Under the pieces are notes generated by a model, which worked only from the letters and a program-made list of their open reading frames with translations, was not told the origin of the DNA and made no database searches. A stretch of 64,000 nt of DNA from Sporosarcina sp. 6E9 (lineage in GTDB: Bacteria > Bacillota > Bacilli > Bacillales_A > Planococcaceae), in contig NZ_JAGEMN010000001.1 in assembly GCF_017921835.1 (NCBI RefSeq), positions 1,295,874-1,359,873 on the forward strand, written 5' to 3'. The translations under genes and the position numbers were made by a program. Each line of letters begins with the position of its first letter. Positions within the stretch are counted from its first letter, which is position 1. Positions 50,330 through 58,404 of the stretch are shown here, one piece after another.

Positions 50330-51244
50330 TTAAGATTCCCCCGCATACCATTTGGGAATCAGTAAATCGAAATCATCAAATTGACTTAAAGTAAAATCAG
50401 TATATATTTTAAAGCGCTCTTGCTGATCCAACGCTATTTCGTTAGCCCAAACTTCTGCAGACATAATGTGAATCGCCGCGTACAATCTGTGCAATTTCCA
50501 AAACGATGTCGGAATGGCATTGTTATCATGATAGCCGTCCAATACCCCGCGTGAATAAGCTTTACTTATTGGCACATTAAAATACTCCATTTTGTAGAAC
50601 TCATTAATGGGGTCCGCATATGTTATTTTTTGCATATCAATCAAACCAGTAAATTGTTCTTCATGAATCAATATATTCCCCGGATGAAAATCATAATGCT
50701 GAACACAACTTGGGCGTCCGTAAATTAAATGCAGATGATTCATGACAAAACGAGCAACCTTTTCGTACCGTTTATTCTCAACAGCAATTTTGGAAAATCG
50801 TGGCAACAGTCTTTCAACTTTAGTAATCCACCGGTGGTCCCAAGCTGGATAGTTGATCGGGGCTGGAATCTGATGCATCTTGTAAAGCGTTTGTCCAACC
50901 TGTTGACCGTTTCGATATTGGGCTTCCTGACTGAGTTTCGGTAGCATCACTCGCCCATTTTCACCTTTGATATAATCCAAAATCATATAAGGACTGCCAT
51001 CATGAACCCCTACTTCATGCACGAAAGGAATATGCGAATCATTTTTATTCGCTGCTTTTACTAAGTTTGCCTGCAAGTCTAATCGCTGTCGATCACCATT
51101 TGGAGATATTCGCACTAAATATGTATGATCCACACACCATTTCTCATCAGCCGAAAACCCTTCTTCGATAAATTCAAATGATGAATTATTTTTCAAAAAA
51201 GGGATTGAACGAATATCCATTGACTGCCCCCCCCATCGAATCAT
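50330..51244 (-). CDS. Aminoglycoside phosphotransferase-like kinase
   Basis: A 304-residue APH/choline-kinase-fold protein. It has a nucleotide-binding N-lobe (EKWCVDHTYLVRISPNGDR), the linker LDYIKG and the catalytic loop QHYDFHPGNILIHEEQF (D, N), with the metal site GLIDMQKITYADP. Substrate unknown; could be an antibiotic, sugar or amino alcohol kinase. The ATG at 51220 has a G-run upstream and may be the start; the one at 51244 overlaps the preceding gene by 4 bp. Confidence 0.82.
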   Translation of the reverse strand: MIRWGGQSMDIRSIPFLKNNSSFEFIEEGFSADEKWCVDHTYLVRISPNGDRQRLDLQANLVKAANKNDSHIPFVHEVGVHDGSPYMILDYIKGENGRVMLPKLSQEAQYRNGQQVGQTLYKMHQIPAPINYPAWDHRWITKVERLLPRFSKIAVENKRYEKVARFVMNHLHLIYGRPSCVQHYDFHPGNILIHEEQFTGLIDMQKITYADPINEFYKMEYFNVPISKAYSRGVLDGYHDNNAIPTSFWKLHRLYAAIHIMSAEVWANEIALDQQERFKIYTDFTLSQFDDFDLLIPKWYAGES

Positions 51245-51465
51245 CTTTTGTTTCTAGACCTATCCATTCTATTCAAAATAAATTCGTAACCAAAAGCAAT
51301 GACCAACCCCGCAAATAAAATGACAAAATTAGAGAATAACTCAACTTCCTTAAACCAGTAATAGATAATGTTAATTAATAACAAAATTGCAAACGACAAA
51401 AATCCAAGCTCTTGACCTTTCTTACTATTTACAATTTCAGTTTCAGTCATTTTTTTAAAAAACAT
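51241..51465 (-). CDS. Small two-span membrane protein
   Basis: A 74-residue protein with two spans (LGFLSFAILLLINIIYYWF; NFVILFAGLVIAFGYEFIL) and a basic C-terminus (NRMDRSRNKR). Arrangement resembles small membrane proteins near XRE-type regulators (DUF6442-like), but no regulator is here. It overlaps the kinase gene by 4 bp. Function unknown. Confidence 0.55.
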   Translation of the reverse strand: MFFKKMTETEIVNSKKGQELGFLSFAILLLINIIYYWFKEVELFSNFVILFAGLVIAFGYEFILNRMDRSRNKR

Positions 51466-51494
51466 AATATATCCCTTCTCATTCTAAATAATTA

Positions 51495-52667
51495 TCAAAA
51501 CTCTTCCATATAGGATGTATCGATGATCCATGGTTTTCCAGTTTTCGCATCGATTGCCCGCATATGTCCAACCGTTTCCGGGAATGAAGGCAAATAGTTC
51601 AACTTATAGGTTACCTGATCCTCTTCAATTTCTTTAGACCAGGTTAGTTCCATTTCAAGAGCGTTACCATAAATCTCAATCGCACCTTCAAGTGGAATTG
51701 TACAAACGCTATTAATTTTCGAGAGGTCCAGTAATACCTCAGAGTCAGTATTAACTTCGGTAATAATAAGTGTATTTGGATTTACTTCTATTGTGATGGT
51801 AGCATTCCCCACCCGAATTCCCCGCTCAAATCGTTGAAACGTAAAGCGAAAAGGGGAATCTTCCTCCTCTAAATCTTGATATTCCTCTTTTAGTAAACAA
51901 AAATTTTCAAAAGTATTTTCGTATTGACTTTGTAAAAATAAAATTGACTGATTGCATGCGGTTAAACAATCTTTATCAAGAGATTTGTCAACCGACGATA
52001 GCTCGATATACTCCAACTTTTGCACGTCAAACATTTCAATTGTATGGATTTCACCGTCAGTCCCAACACCCATGACAAAATCCTCGACAGCATAAACTAA
52101 ATGGTACTCGTCATCTGCTCCAATATAATCAGTGTCGAATTGGCAGATCATAGGCATTAAGATAAGTTCTCCTAGATAGATCTGTTTCGCTTCTTCCTTT
52201 GTCAATGTAATGATAGGTTCCTGGATGACAAAGGACTCATTTGTAAATGTCGCCGAGGAAATCAATCCATTTTTCTCAACTTGAATTGACACACCAGAAT
52301 TCGGTAGTTCCAATCCCATAAACGGATCTTTACGTATGAATTCAATCCACCAATAGTCGTCAAAATCTATTGCTGCGGATAAATGTAACAAATCACAGTC
52401 ATCTATAAATTCATTGGCGATATTACGTGAGCGTTCTAACACGCTCTCTTTTTTTACCGTATCCACCTGATTAAAATAATCCGTATCGACCGACAAGGAT
52501 TCTAAGTTGTTTTCGTCATTAATGACGAAATATAGAAAAGTAGTTCCTTTTAAAATATCGTTAACTTCATAACTATTATCATCGGATCCCATTTGTTCTA
52601 TCTCCAGATGGTTTCGATTTACATCGGGCAAAAATAATAAAATTCGTTCTACAGGACTATCCAACAT
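51495..52667 (-). CDS. YcdB/YcdC-type repeat protein (DUF4901-like)
   Basis: A 390-residue acidic protein. It seems to contain two divergent repeat units that end in beta-rich stretches (VSIQVEKNGLISSATFTNES; ITIEVNPNTLIITEVNTDS) and the closing AIDAKTGKPWIIDTSYMEE. This is typical of YcdB/YcdC repeat proteins. No signal peptide is seen. Function unknown. Monocistronic. Confidence 0.5.
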   Translation of the reverse strand: MLDSPVERILLFLPDVNRNHLEIEQMGSDDNSYEVNDILKGTTFLYFVINDENNLESLSVDTDYFNQVDTVKKESVLERSRNIANEFIDDCDLLHLSAAIDFDDYWWIEFIRKDPFMGLELPNSGVSIQVEKNGLISSATFTNESFVIQEPIITLTKEEAKQIYLGELILMPMICQFDTDYIGADDEYHLVYAVEDFVMGVGTDGEIHTIEMFDVQKLEYIELSSVDKSLDKDCLTACNQSILFLQSQYENTFENFCLLKEEYQDLEEEDSPFRFTFQRFERGIRVGNATITIEVNPNTLIITEVNTDSEVLLDLSKINSVCTIPLEGAIEIYGNALEMELTWSKEIEEDQVTYKLNYLPSFPETVGHMRAIDAKTGKPWIIDTSYMEEF

Positions 52668-52789
52668 AATTTACTTTCCTCTTCTCATATTCAAAATAAT
52701 CCACTTTTAATTATAACTACTTATAATGAGCAATGACAGAACTATTAATAGTTTTTAAAAATAATTTGGGAGATATTCACGAGGGTCGT

Positions 52790-52818
52790 TTGATATTTTA
52801 TATTTCACTGGGTATAAT
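52790..52818 (+). promoter_or_regulatory. Promoter of the antisense antitoxin RNA
   Basis: TTGATA (52790-52795), 17-bp spacer and TATAAT (52813-52818): an almost perfect sigma-A promoter with no protein-coding gene behind it. Confidence 0.82.
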
Positions 52819-52824
52819 TATAGT

Positions 52825-52960
52825 AGAATTGCATAGGCTTAGGAGACCGAGTGCATGCAACACTCGGCTAAGCAACTGTGTGACCGCAGTAGGAGCGGTT
52901 GGCCCGGTTGAAGTCACTGATGACCGTCATACCTTAGCTGGGGGGACGGTCATTTCTTTT
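52825..52960 (+). ncRNA. Antisense RNA antitoxin (RatA-like)
   Basis: A predicted ~135-nt RNA from the promoter at 52790. It starts with a hairpin (CCGAGTG/CACTCGG, about 52847-52874) and ends in a Rho-independent terminator (GATGACCGTC/GACGGTCAT then TTCTTTTT, about 52917-52958). The last ~25 nt are complementary to the 3' end of the toxin coding region on the other strand. Same convergent layout as txpA/ratA. Confidence 0.75.
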
Positions 52961-53056
52961 TACAAAGAAAATCACCAATGTTATTACAACTGCAAAAATC
53001 GCCATAAATATAGATGCAAGATGAAATAATAGATTCATCGTTTCGTAAATCGACAT
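52934..53056 (-). CDS. Type I toxin, Hol-Tox (putative holin-like) family
   Basis: A 40-residue peptide: MSIYETMNLLFHLASIFMAI, one membrane span, and a basic tail ending VKRNDRPPS. The SIYETMNLL start followed by one span and a Lys/Arg tail is the pattern of the putative holin-like toxins related to TxpA/BsrG. GGAGGTGATTCC precedes the ATG, a perfect ribosome binding site. Its 3' end overlaps the terminator of a convergent antisense RNA. Expected to damage the membrane when unpaired. Confidence 0.82.
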   Translation of the reverse strand: MSIYETMNLLFHLASIFMAIFAVVITLVIFFVKRNDRPPS

Positions 53057-53242
53057 TGGAATCACCTCCATTATGAAGGAAGTGACCAACCGCTCCCCTA
53101 CCAAAACAGCTAACATAAAAACAGTGTAACACAAACAGAACAAGTGTTCCATAGTGCAAAGTGAATTAGACTATAGAACCAGTCTGGGGATGATTTATAT
53201 ATCAGTAACCTCGCTATATTACAAAAAAATTTAAAGAATAAA

Positions 53243-53268
53243 CCTTCCCTGGACTGGGAAGGTCTATA
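53243..53268. terminator. Hairpin downstream of the 53297 gene
   Basis: ACCTTCCC/GGGAAGGT stem with a 6-nt loop; modest T run on the minus strand. Confidence 0.5.
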
Positions 53269-53296
53269 TTTAGAATCTTTATCGCTAAATCTTAAC

Positions 53297-53494
53297 TTAC
53301 TTATACGTTTTTTCTGATTCTCTTTTTTGTCGTTGATTTGGCGTCATTGGATCGTGCTTGGGATTCAGGTTCCCCAATTCAGCAAGTTCCATTGAAATTT
53401 CTTCTTTTATTTTATTAGGTTTAATCTTCTGGTTTTTTGGTGTTTGTGGCAGAGAACCAGAATTTCTACTAGCGCCTTTAAATTGATTTCCCAT
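53297..53494 (-). CDS. Small hydrophilic protein
   Basis: A 65-residue Lys/Asn/Pro-rich protein (NSGSLPQTPKNQKIKPNKIK; LAELGNLNPKHDPMTPNQRQ). AGGAGG precedes the ATG. No hydrophobic core, so probably disordered. Composition resembles minor small acid-soluble spore proteins, but I recognise no exact family. A spore role is a guess. Confidence 0.5.
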   Translation of the reverse strand: MGNQFKGASRNSGSLPQTPKNQKIKPNKIKEEISMELAELGNLNPKHDPMTPNQRQKRESEKTYK

Positions 53495-53713
53495 TATAAA
53501 ACCTCCTTTTTTTCGTTTTCGTTCCTAATTAATATGGCTTAGTCACTAAATCTAATTCAGAAATGTGCCTAATTTTAAAAACATATTGCGTATAATAAAT
53601 TGGAAGTGCTGAATATAGATCGTCCCATAAAAAACTATCCAATTTTCGCGGTAAAATGGTATCTTTACGTATATGGTATATGCTAAAGTCATTTTTCCGA
53701 AGGGGTGGAATAT

Positions 53714-54628
53714 ATGCGCCACAGGCTCGAGATCCAAAAAATAAAACCTTTAATCCTTTTTTCACTTAAAGGATTTTCGCAGGTTATGTTAATGGAAAAC
53801 AGATTTTCTGGTGGGTTGATTTTGTTAGGTCTTATATTACACTCTCCATATCTCGGTCTCATGGCGCTTCTCTCGTCGATCGTCGGGACAAGTATTGGAC
53901 TTTTAAAGGATAAAGAAACTGCAAAGAAAGGCATATATGGATTCAACTCAATCTTGAGTGGCGTTGCAGCCATGCTGTTTTTACATGGCGATTGGCGGTG
54001 GATTATCGCTCTAATTGCTGCAGCTTCCTCAGCTTTTTTAATGTACTTTTTATCAATGATAGTTATCCGGTGGAAGATACCTGTTTTAACAACTCCCTTT
54101 GTCGCGATAACCTGGATTGGGCTACTCGTAACATACCCGATTAACTTTTTACACAAAAATCCGGCATTCATTACTAGTTCACCGGTAAAATGGAATATCC
54201 CATCAGAAGGGAAACCAAATTTCATTCTCGGATTAATCAAAGGCGTTGGAGAAGTTTTTATTATCGACTCATTTTGGGCTGGTTTGTTTATTCTTATCGC
54301 TCTTTTTGTCGCTGGTTGGAGATTCGGGGTGTATGCCGTCTTTGGAACATTCATTTCATGGCTTACTGCACGATCTTTAGGCGTTGATACTGAATCATTG
54401 GATTTGGGTCTCTATAATTACAATGCCGTACTGACAGTCATTGCAGTAGGATTGTTATTTGATGATAAAAGAAATTATTTACTTTATGGAATATTGGCCG
54501 CCGCAATGACTGTCCCAATAACTGCTGGCATGGATGCTCTTCTCAATCCAATTGGTCTGCCTGCTTTGACATCTCCTTTTATCATTAGTACTTGGATTTT
54601 TTTAATCATACGAAAAATAACCCCTTGA
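53714..54628 (+). CDS. Urea transporter (UT family)
   Basis: About 304 residues. Two homologous halves, each with the UT signature: IPVLTTPFVAITW and LPALTSPFIISTW (LPxxTxPF). Also NSILSGVAAMLFL and YNYNAVLTVIAVGLLF, as in UT channels. It conducts urea by facilitated diffusion, typical of ureolytic Sporosarcina-like bacteria. No urease genes are in the window. Start ATG 53714 with AAGGGG 8 bp upstream is preferred over the GTG at 53705. Confidence 0.88.
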   Translation: MRHRLEIQKIKPLILFSLKGFSQVMLMENRFSGGLILLGLILHSPYLGLMALLSSIVGTSIGLLKDKETAKKGIYGFNSILSGVAAMLFLHGDWRWIIALIAAASSAFLMYFLSMIVIRWKIPVLTTPFVAITWIGLLVTYPINFLHKNPAFITSSPVKWNIPSEGKPNFILGLIKGVGEVFIIDSFWAGLFILIALFVAGWRFGVYAVFGTFISWLTARSLGVDTESLDLGLYNYNAVLTVIAVGLLFDDKRNYLLYGILAAAMTVPITAGMDALLNPIGLPALTSPFIISTWIFLIIRKITP

Positions 54629-54632
54629 TTAA

Positions 54633-54682
54633 AAATAGTGACTTCACTTACAAAAGGAATTTGCAAGTAAAGTCACTATTAT
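54633..54682. terminator. Bidirectional terminator after the urea transporter
   Basis: AATAGTGACTT/AAGTCACTATT stem with ACTT/AAGT continuation, T/A runs on both sides. Confidence 0.75.
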
Positions 54683-54912
54683 TATCTATTGGTTAGTTTT
54701 TTAATCCCTACATTTCTTTCTGCTTGTTCTTCTTTTGAAGCCAAGTCATACTTTTTTAGAAAATGAAATAACTCATTGAGTGTATTCTGATTAGGTCTTT
54801 TCTCCAATAACTGATTACTCACAATAAATAAGTCTGCCGGGAGAAATGATTTTTGTTCGGATAACTTCTTTGTTACATCCTCCAAAGTATGATTCAAATT
54901 ACATGTACTCAT
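54682..54912 (-). CDS. Small conserved hypothetical protein
   Basis: A 76-residue soluble protein (CNLNHTLEDVTKKLSEQKSF; LNELFHFLKKYDLASKEEQA). It looks like group-specific proteins of Bacillales seen in annotations, with a helical C-terminal half. GGGGAT-type ribosome binding site. Function unknown. Confidence 0.55.
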   Translation of the reverse strand: MSTCNLNHTLEDVTKKLSEQKSFLPADLFIVSNQLLEKRPNQNTLNELFHFLKKYDLASKEEQAERNVGIKKLTNR

Positions 54913-55036
54913 TTATATCATCCCCTTTTCAAAAAATACTTTTAAATCTGACTCTCACTTCATCATACCATTATTCAGCAAATTGATGACTAATTATCAT
55001 GGATATGGAAAAGCTAATATAGAGGTGAATTTATTG

Positions 55037-55189
55037 ATGAGCGAGAAAAAAATGCCGCATGAAAAAATGACGGAGAAAAACAATGGATTATCTTCCGCGC
55101 AAGAAGTTACGTACCAGAACGAGTTTAAAAAAGCTGATAATGCCGTTAAAAATGATACAAAAGCAGAACGTCAAAACCGCAAAAGTTAA
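55037..55189 (+). CDS. YfhE-like small protein
   Basis: A 50-residue hydrophilic protein starting MSEKKMPHEKM, behind GAGGTG. The central SSAQEVTYQNEFKKADNAV resembles the YfhE family (LSxxQEVxYxREFKxADxA). No membrane span. Function unknown; YfhE is linked to stress/sporulation regulons in B. subtilis as far as I remember. Terminator follows. Confidence 0.6.
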   Translation: MSEKKMPHEKMTEKNNGLSSAQEVTYQNEFKKADNAVKNDTKAERQNRKS

Positions 55190-55213
55190 CCAAGGTCTAC
55201 CTTTTACAAGCTA

Positions 55214-55246
55214 CTGCGATTTTCCGTTTCTGAAAATCGCAGTTTT
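55214..55246 (+). terminator. Terminator after the YfhE-like gene
   Basis: CTGCGATTTTC/GAAAATCGCAG perfect stem then TTTT. Confidence 0.82.
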
Positions 55247-55311
55247 AAAATTGTTTTCTTAAAATGGGCATACTAAAAGCGTATCTTAACTTAAGGAGGG
55301 ATATCTAATAA

Positions 55312-56115
55312 ATGTCATTAAGTAAAGAGCTTGAGGTTTTGAAACAATTTCACTGTGAGAACGACCGTTGTGTATTGAGTGTATACTTGAATACCTATCC
55401 CGGTGATCCGCAGCAATTAAACGGCGGGTGGAGAATTCATTTAAAGACAGGATTAAAGCGAATTGGCGAGTATATTACCGCTTCAGAAAATGAAAAAGAA
55501 TTGAAAGCATTTAATGAACTCAAGAAGAAAGTTACAGAAGAAGTGGAAAGCAAAAAGAATAACTTAAGCAAAAGTGTTGTAATTTTTGCCGCGATAGAGC
55601 CTGAATTATGGTCAGTCCACTATGTGCAAGTCCCCGTTAAGACCAGTTTCCACTGGGAGAATCTTCCCATGACTGAAGAGATGGAGTACATGTACAAAGC
55701 ATATCCCGAGTCGGGCGTTATTTTACCGAGTTATGGGGAAGTCCGCATTTTAGATACCGCCATGGGAGCGGTGAAAGATGAACTTGTGTATGAATTTGAC
55801 TCGGGCGTGGAGGCTTGGAAAATCCGGAAAATAGAATCAGCTAATCATGACCGCGGAAATGGAAAGAAAACCACCGCTGGCCCTGCATTAGAAGTACGGC
55901 CGAGAACCCAAATTAAAGGATTCTTTAAAGGAATGGACAAGGTTATTGAAAAGCTAAAGAAGGAACGCGGCTGGCACGAAATACATGTATCTGGCGAAAC
56001 AGAATTAGCCAATGCTTTTGCCGAAACTTTACGAGAAAAACCAGCGAGTTGCATTTACAAAAATCTAAATAAAAGCAAAGCGAATGATGTAATTCATCAG
56101 GTTTTTGAAAAATAA
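55312..56115 (+). CDS. VLRF1/aeRF1-type release-factor-like protein
   Basis: A 267-residue protein of the VLRF1 family: CVLSVYLNTYPGDP near the start, VVIFAAIEPELWSVHYVQVP and PESGVILPSYGEVRILDTAMG in the middle, and a C-terminal eRF1 domain 3-like region (HEIHVSGETELANAFAETLR). These proteins relate to archaeal/eukaryotic release factor 1 and are thought to act in ribosome rescue. GGAGGG ribosome binding site; strong terminator follows. Confidence 0.78.
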   Translation: MSLSKELEVLKQFHCENDRCVLSVYLNTYPGDPQQLNGGWRIHLKTGLKRIGEYITASENEKELKAFNELKKKVTEEVESKKNNLSKSVVIFAAIEPELWSVHYVQVPVKTSFHWENLPMTEEMEYMYKAYPESGVILPSYGEVRILDTAMGAVKDELVYEFDSGVEAWKIRKIESANHDRGNGKKTTAGPALEVRPRTQIKGFFKGMDKVIEKLKKERGWHEIHVSGETELANAFAETLREKPASCIYKNLNKSKANDVIHQVFEK

Positions 56116-56126
56116 AAAGTCGAGAC

Positions 56127-56165
56127 AAACTAACTACCCAACATCAAATTGGGTAGTTAGTTTTT
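56127..56165. terminator. Terminator after the VLRF1 gene
   Basis: AACTAACTACCCAA/TTGGGTAGTTAGTT perfect stem followed by TTTTT. Confidence 0.88.
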
Positions 56166-56171
56166 ATTACT

Positions 56172-56318
56172 TTAAACTCTTCTGTAAGCACGACGTTCAG
56201 CGTATTCGGAGCAGGCTAAACATAATTTTACATTTTCTTCGGAGGGTTTCCGATAACTTTGAAACTCCCTCGTTCTGCGTTTACACATCGCACATTTCGT
56301 CTTAAAAAAACCAAACAT
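56172..56318 (-). CDS. Small zinc-finger-like protein
   Basis: A 48-residue basic protein: MFGFFKTKCAMCKRRTREFQ with a CxxC, then LCLACSEYAERRAYRRV with a second CxxC. Two CxxC pairs about 21 residues apart suggest zinc binding. A G-run ribosome binding site is 10 bp upstream. Many Bacillales genomes have such mini zinc proteins; function unknown. Confidence 0.62.
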   Translation of the reverse strand: MFGFFKTKCAMCKRRTREFQSYRKPSEENVKLCLACSEYAERRAYRRV

Positions 56319-56460
56319 CGTCTAAAATCCCCCTAAAAAAACTTATCTTTATTTCATGGTATCACAAACTTCTTGCTTAAATTAATTGTAATATACATGG
56401 GTGGCAGCTTATACAATTTTGTTCTAATCTGAATACCCTAAAGTAAAGGAGGTTTTGGTG

Positions 56461-56745
56461 ATGCCACAAAAAAGAAATAATAGATTCCGTTTTTGTGTCT
56501 TGCCGGGTTATAACTGGTGTGAACCAGGTTGCAACGGACCAGGTGCGCCTATAAACGAAGTGGATGCGGCTTGTAAAGCGCATGATGCTTGTTACCGAAG
56601 AGGTAGACATCGCTGTGAATGCGATCAAGAATTTCTCAATCGACTACGTCCCAGTATAAATTCAAATACGCAACAAGGAAGGCATGCACGACTGCTTTAT
56701 CATTATATGAAAATGCAAACAATCTTCTCTTGCAATAAATGGTAG
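56461..56745 (+). CDS. Phospholipase A2-like small protein
   Basis: A 94-residue protein with a PLA2-type core: Gly-rich, calcium-loop-like LPGYNWCEPGCNGPGAPINE, then the catalytic helix DAACKAHDACYRRG (His-Asp). Eight or more Cys. It resembles bacterial and parvovirus VP1-type phospholipase A2 domains. No signal peptide is visible. ATG at 56461 lies 8 bp after AAAGGAGG. Possible roles are membrane lipid turnover or a toxin-like function; activity is inferred from the HD motif. Confidence 0.8.
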   Translation: MPQKRNNRFRFCVLPGYNWCEPGCNGPGAPINEVDAACKAHDACYRRGRHRCECDQEFLNRLRPSINSNTQQGRHARLLYHYMKMQTIFSCNKW

Positions 56746-56847
56746 TTATGAACAACTTAGTGGCCCAACAGAATTCGCGGATATTATTCAATGAAAAGAG
56801 GTCTTCACATAACAGGTTTATAGCCTATAGGCTTCGGGTATAACTAG

Positions 56848-56892
56848 TTTGTCAATGTCGTGCGTCTACCGCACAATACGCTGACTAACAAA
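56848..56892 (+). ncRNA. Structured leader upstream of sda
   Basis: Nested pairing: TTTGT/ACAAA, GTCA/TGAC and GTGCG/CGCAC with a TCTAC loop. It lies between the PLA2-like gene and sda. Could be an attenuator, a translational control element or an unrelated small RNA. Confidence 0.35.
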
Positions 56893-56934
56893 TCGTTTAT
56901 GGGCTTATAGAAAGGAGAACCAAAGTAAATCAAC

Positions 56935-57096
56935 ATGAGAAGATTATCAGATGAAGAGCTAAAAAAAGCTTATTTTCAAGCCAAGGAATTAGGGCTTGAT
57001 CCTGAATTCATTCAGCAACTAGAAGCAGCACTCAATAGACGTCTAATCAACATACATAAAGGCGTACAGCAAAAAACTAAAGAATCGCTCCCTTAG
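56935..57096 (+). CDS. sda: Sda, checkpoint inhibitor of sporulation kinase
   Basis: A 53-residue helical hairpin protein: MRRLSDEELKKAYFQAKELG, LDPEFIQQLEAALNRR. It matches Sda (MRKLSDELL... in B. subtilis), which blocks the histidine kinase KinA when DNA replication is disturbed. The C-terminal tail (INIHKGVQQKTKESLP) is a little longer than usual. The nearest Shine-Dalgarno (AAAGGAG) is unusually far, 17 bases upstream, and no DnaA box was seen. A structured leader precedes it. Confidence 0.85.
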   Translation: MRRLSDEELKKAYFQAKELGLDPEFIQQLEAALNRRLINIHKGVQQKTKESLP

Positions 57097-57297
57097 GCAT
57101 TTTATCATACTTGATAAACAAATAATTGAAGACCTAAATCGGAAAAATGACGTTCAGGAATGAAATATTTCATTGGAACACTCCGCTCAATAAAATCGGG
57201 GTGTTTTTTGTTTTCTATATCAACACGGATTTTTATATTAATTAGGCGATTCATGGTAATATAGAGGGAGTAGAAACAATGGAGGAATTGAATTAAT

Positions 57298-58032
57298 ATG
57301 ACCCTTAGCAATGAAGTAAATTATATGCAGCTGAATACAATGAAAAAAGAAATTACGCGCTTTATGCTTGCCTACAAATTTGCTCTAGATGAAATCAGTA
57401 CAAAACTTAATATATTAGAACAAGAGTTTAAATTGATCCACGATTATAATCCGATTGAACACATCAATACCCGTTTAAAAACTCCAGAAAGTATTATTAA
57501 CAAAGCGCAACGCAAAAACATTGAATTATCTTTACCGTCGATTAAAGAAAACATCCAAGACATTGCAGGCGTTCGCATTAATTGCTCCTTTAACGCTGAC
57601 ATTTACAAATTGAGCGAAATGATTCAAAAGCAACAAGATATTGAAGTAGTAGAATGCAAAGATTATATTAAAAACCCAAAACCCAATGGGTATAGAAGTC
57701 TGCATTTAATCCTGAAAATCCCTGTTTTTATGTCTGATCGTGTTGAAAATGTCTTCGTCGAAGTACAGATTAGAACAATTGCGATGGATTTTTGGGCAAG
57801 TTTGGAACATAAAATTTTCTATAAATACAATAAAGCCGTTCCTGAAAATATTACAAAAGAACTGGCAGAGGCTGCCGAATCTGCTAATGAATTGGACAAC
57901 AAAATGGCGCATTTACATAAGGAAATCCTAAAAATTAAACAAACGGATGATTCTATTCATACATTGGATGGGCTAACTGAATTCGACTTCCCGATTAACT
58001 TTTTGGAATTGCTGACTAAAAGTAATGATTAA
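57298..58032 (+). CDS. relP: Small alarmone synthetase, YwaC/RelP type
   Basis: A 244-residue (p)ppGpp synthetase without hydrolase or regulatory domains. Conserved: YKFALDEISTKLNILEQEFK, NPIEHINTRLKTPESI, IAGVRINCSF, KPNGYRSLHLI (GYRSLH catalytic strand), VEVQIRTIAMDFWASLEHK. It is closest to B. subtilis YwaC (SAS2/RelP) rather than YjbM. It has about 30 extra C-terminal residues. Cell-wall stress induces such genes. GGAGG lies 12 bp upstream of the ATG. Confidence 0.9.
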   Translation: MTLSNEVNYMQLNTMKKEITRFMLAYKFALDEISTKLNILEQEFKLIHDYNPIEHINTRLKTPESIINKAQRKNIELSLPSIKENIQDIAGVRINCSFNADIYKLSEMIQKQQDIEVVECKDYIKNPKPNGYRSLHLILKIPVFMSDRVENVFVEVQIRTIAMDFWASLEHKIFYKYNKAVPENITKELAEAAESANELDNKMAHLHKEILKIKQTDDSIHTLDGLTEFDFPINFLELLTKSND

Positions 58033-58049
58033 AATATAGGGTGAAATAA

Positions 58050-58358
58050 ATGATTTATGCAAGCGGTGTTGTGACGTTTTTATCAAACGACAAAAAAATG
58101 ACTAGCAAGAAACTTAAGAGGAAAACGATTGCGCTAGAGGTAATAGAAGAAATACCTTCAGAATATGATTTACCAGGTAAAACAATTTGCAAGTATGTAG
58201 CGCTTCTTCCGCGAAGCTATGAATGTAAGTCTTTGGAAGACTATACAGGAAGAGTCAAACCATTTTTACAAAAATCAATCCGAAATGTAATTGTGAGCGT
58301 TCAGGTTTCCCATCTGAACTACGCAAGTTATCATGCTGTTGCCTCTATAAAAAAATAA
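58050..58358 (+). CDS. Hypothetical protein
   Basis: A 102-residue basic protein (MIYASGVVTFLSNDKKMTSKK; GKTICKYVALLPRSYECKSL), likely alpha/beta; no family recognised. It begins 17 bp after relP with GGGTG upstream, so it is probably co-transcribed. A bidirectional terminator follows. Confidence 0.5.
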   Translation: MIYASGVVTFLSNDKKMTSKKLKRKTIALEVIEEIPSEYDLPGKTICKYVALLPRSYECKSLEDYTGRVKPFLQKSIRNVIVSVQVSHLNYASYHAVASIKK

Positions 58359-58362
58359 ATTT

Positions 58363-58397
58363 GAAAAACCACTGATAATGTTTTTCAGTGGTTTTTC
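58363..58397. terminator. Bidirectional terminator
   Basis: GAAAAACCACTGA/TCAGTGGTTTTTC stem between convergent transcripts. Confidence 0.85.
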
Positions 58398-58404
58398 GGG
58401 TTAC

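Noticed and set aside
52950-53159. 69-residue ORF overlapping the toxin gene in another frame
   Set aside because: The 40-residue frame has the perfect ribosome binding site and the Hol-Tox pattern; the other frame has neither.
53689-54354. 221-residue minus-strand ORF opposite the urea transporter gene
   Set aside because: The urea transporter carries two UT signatures in the sense frame; the antisense translation has no recognisable domain.
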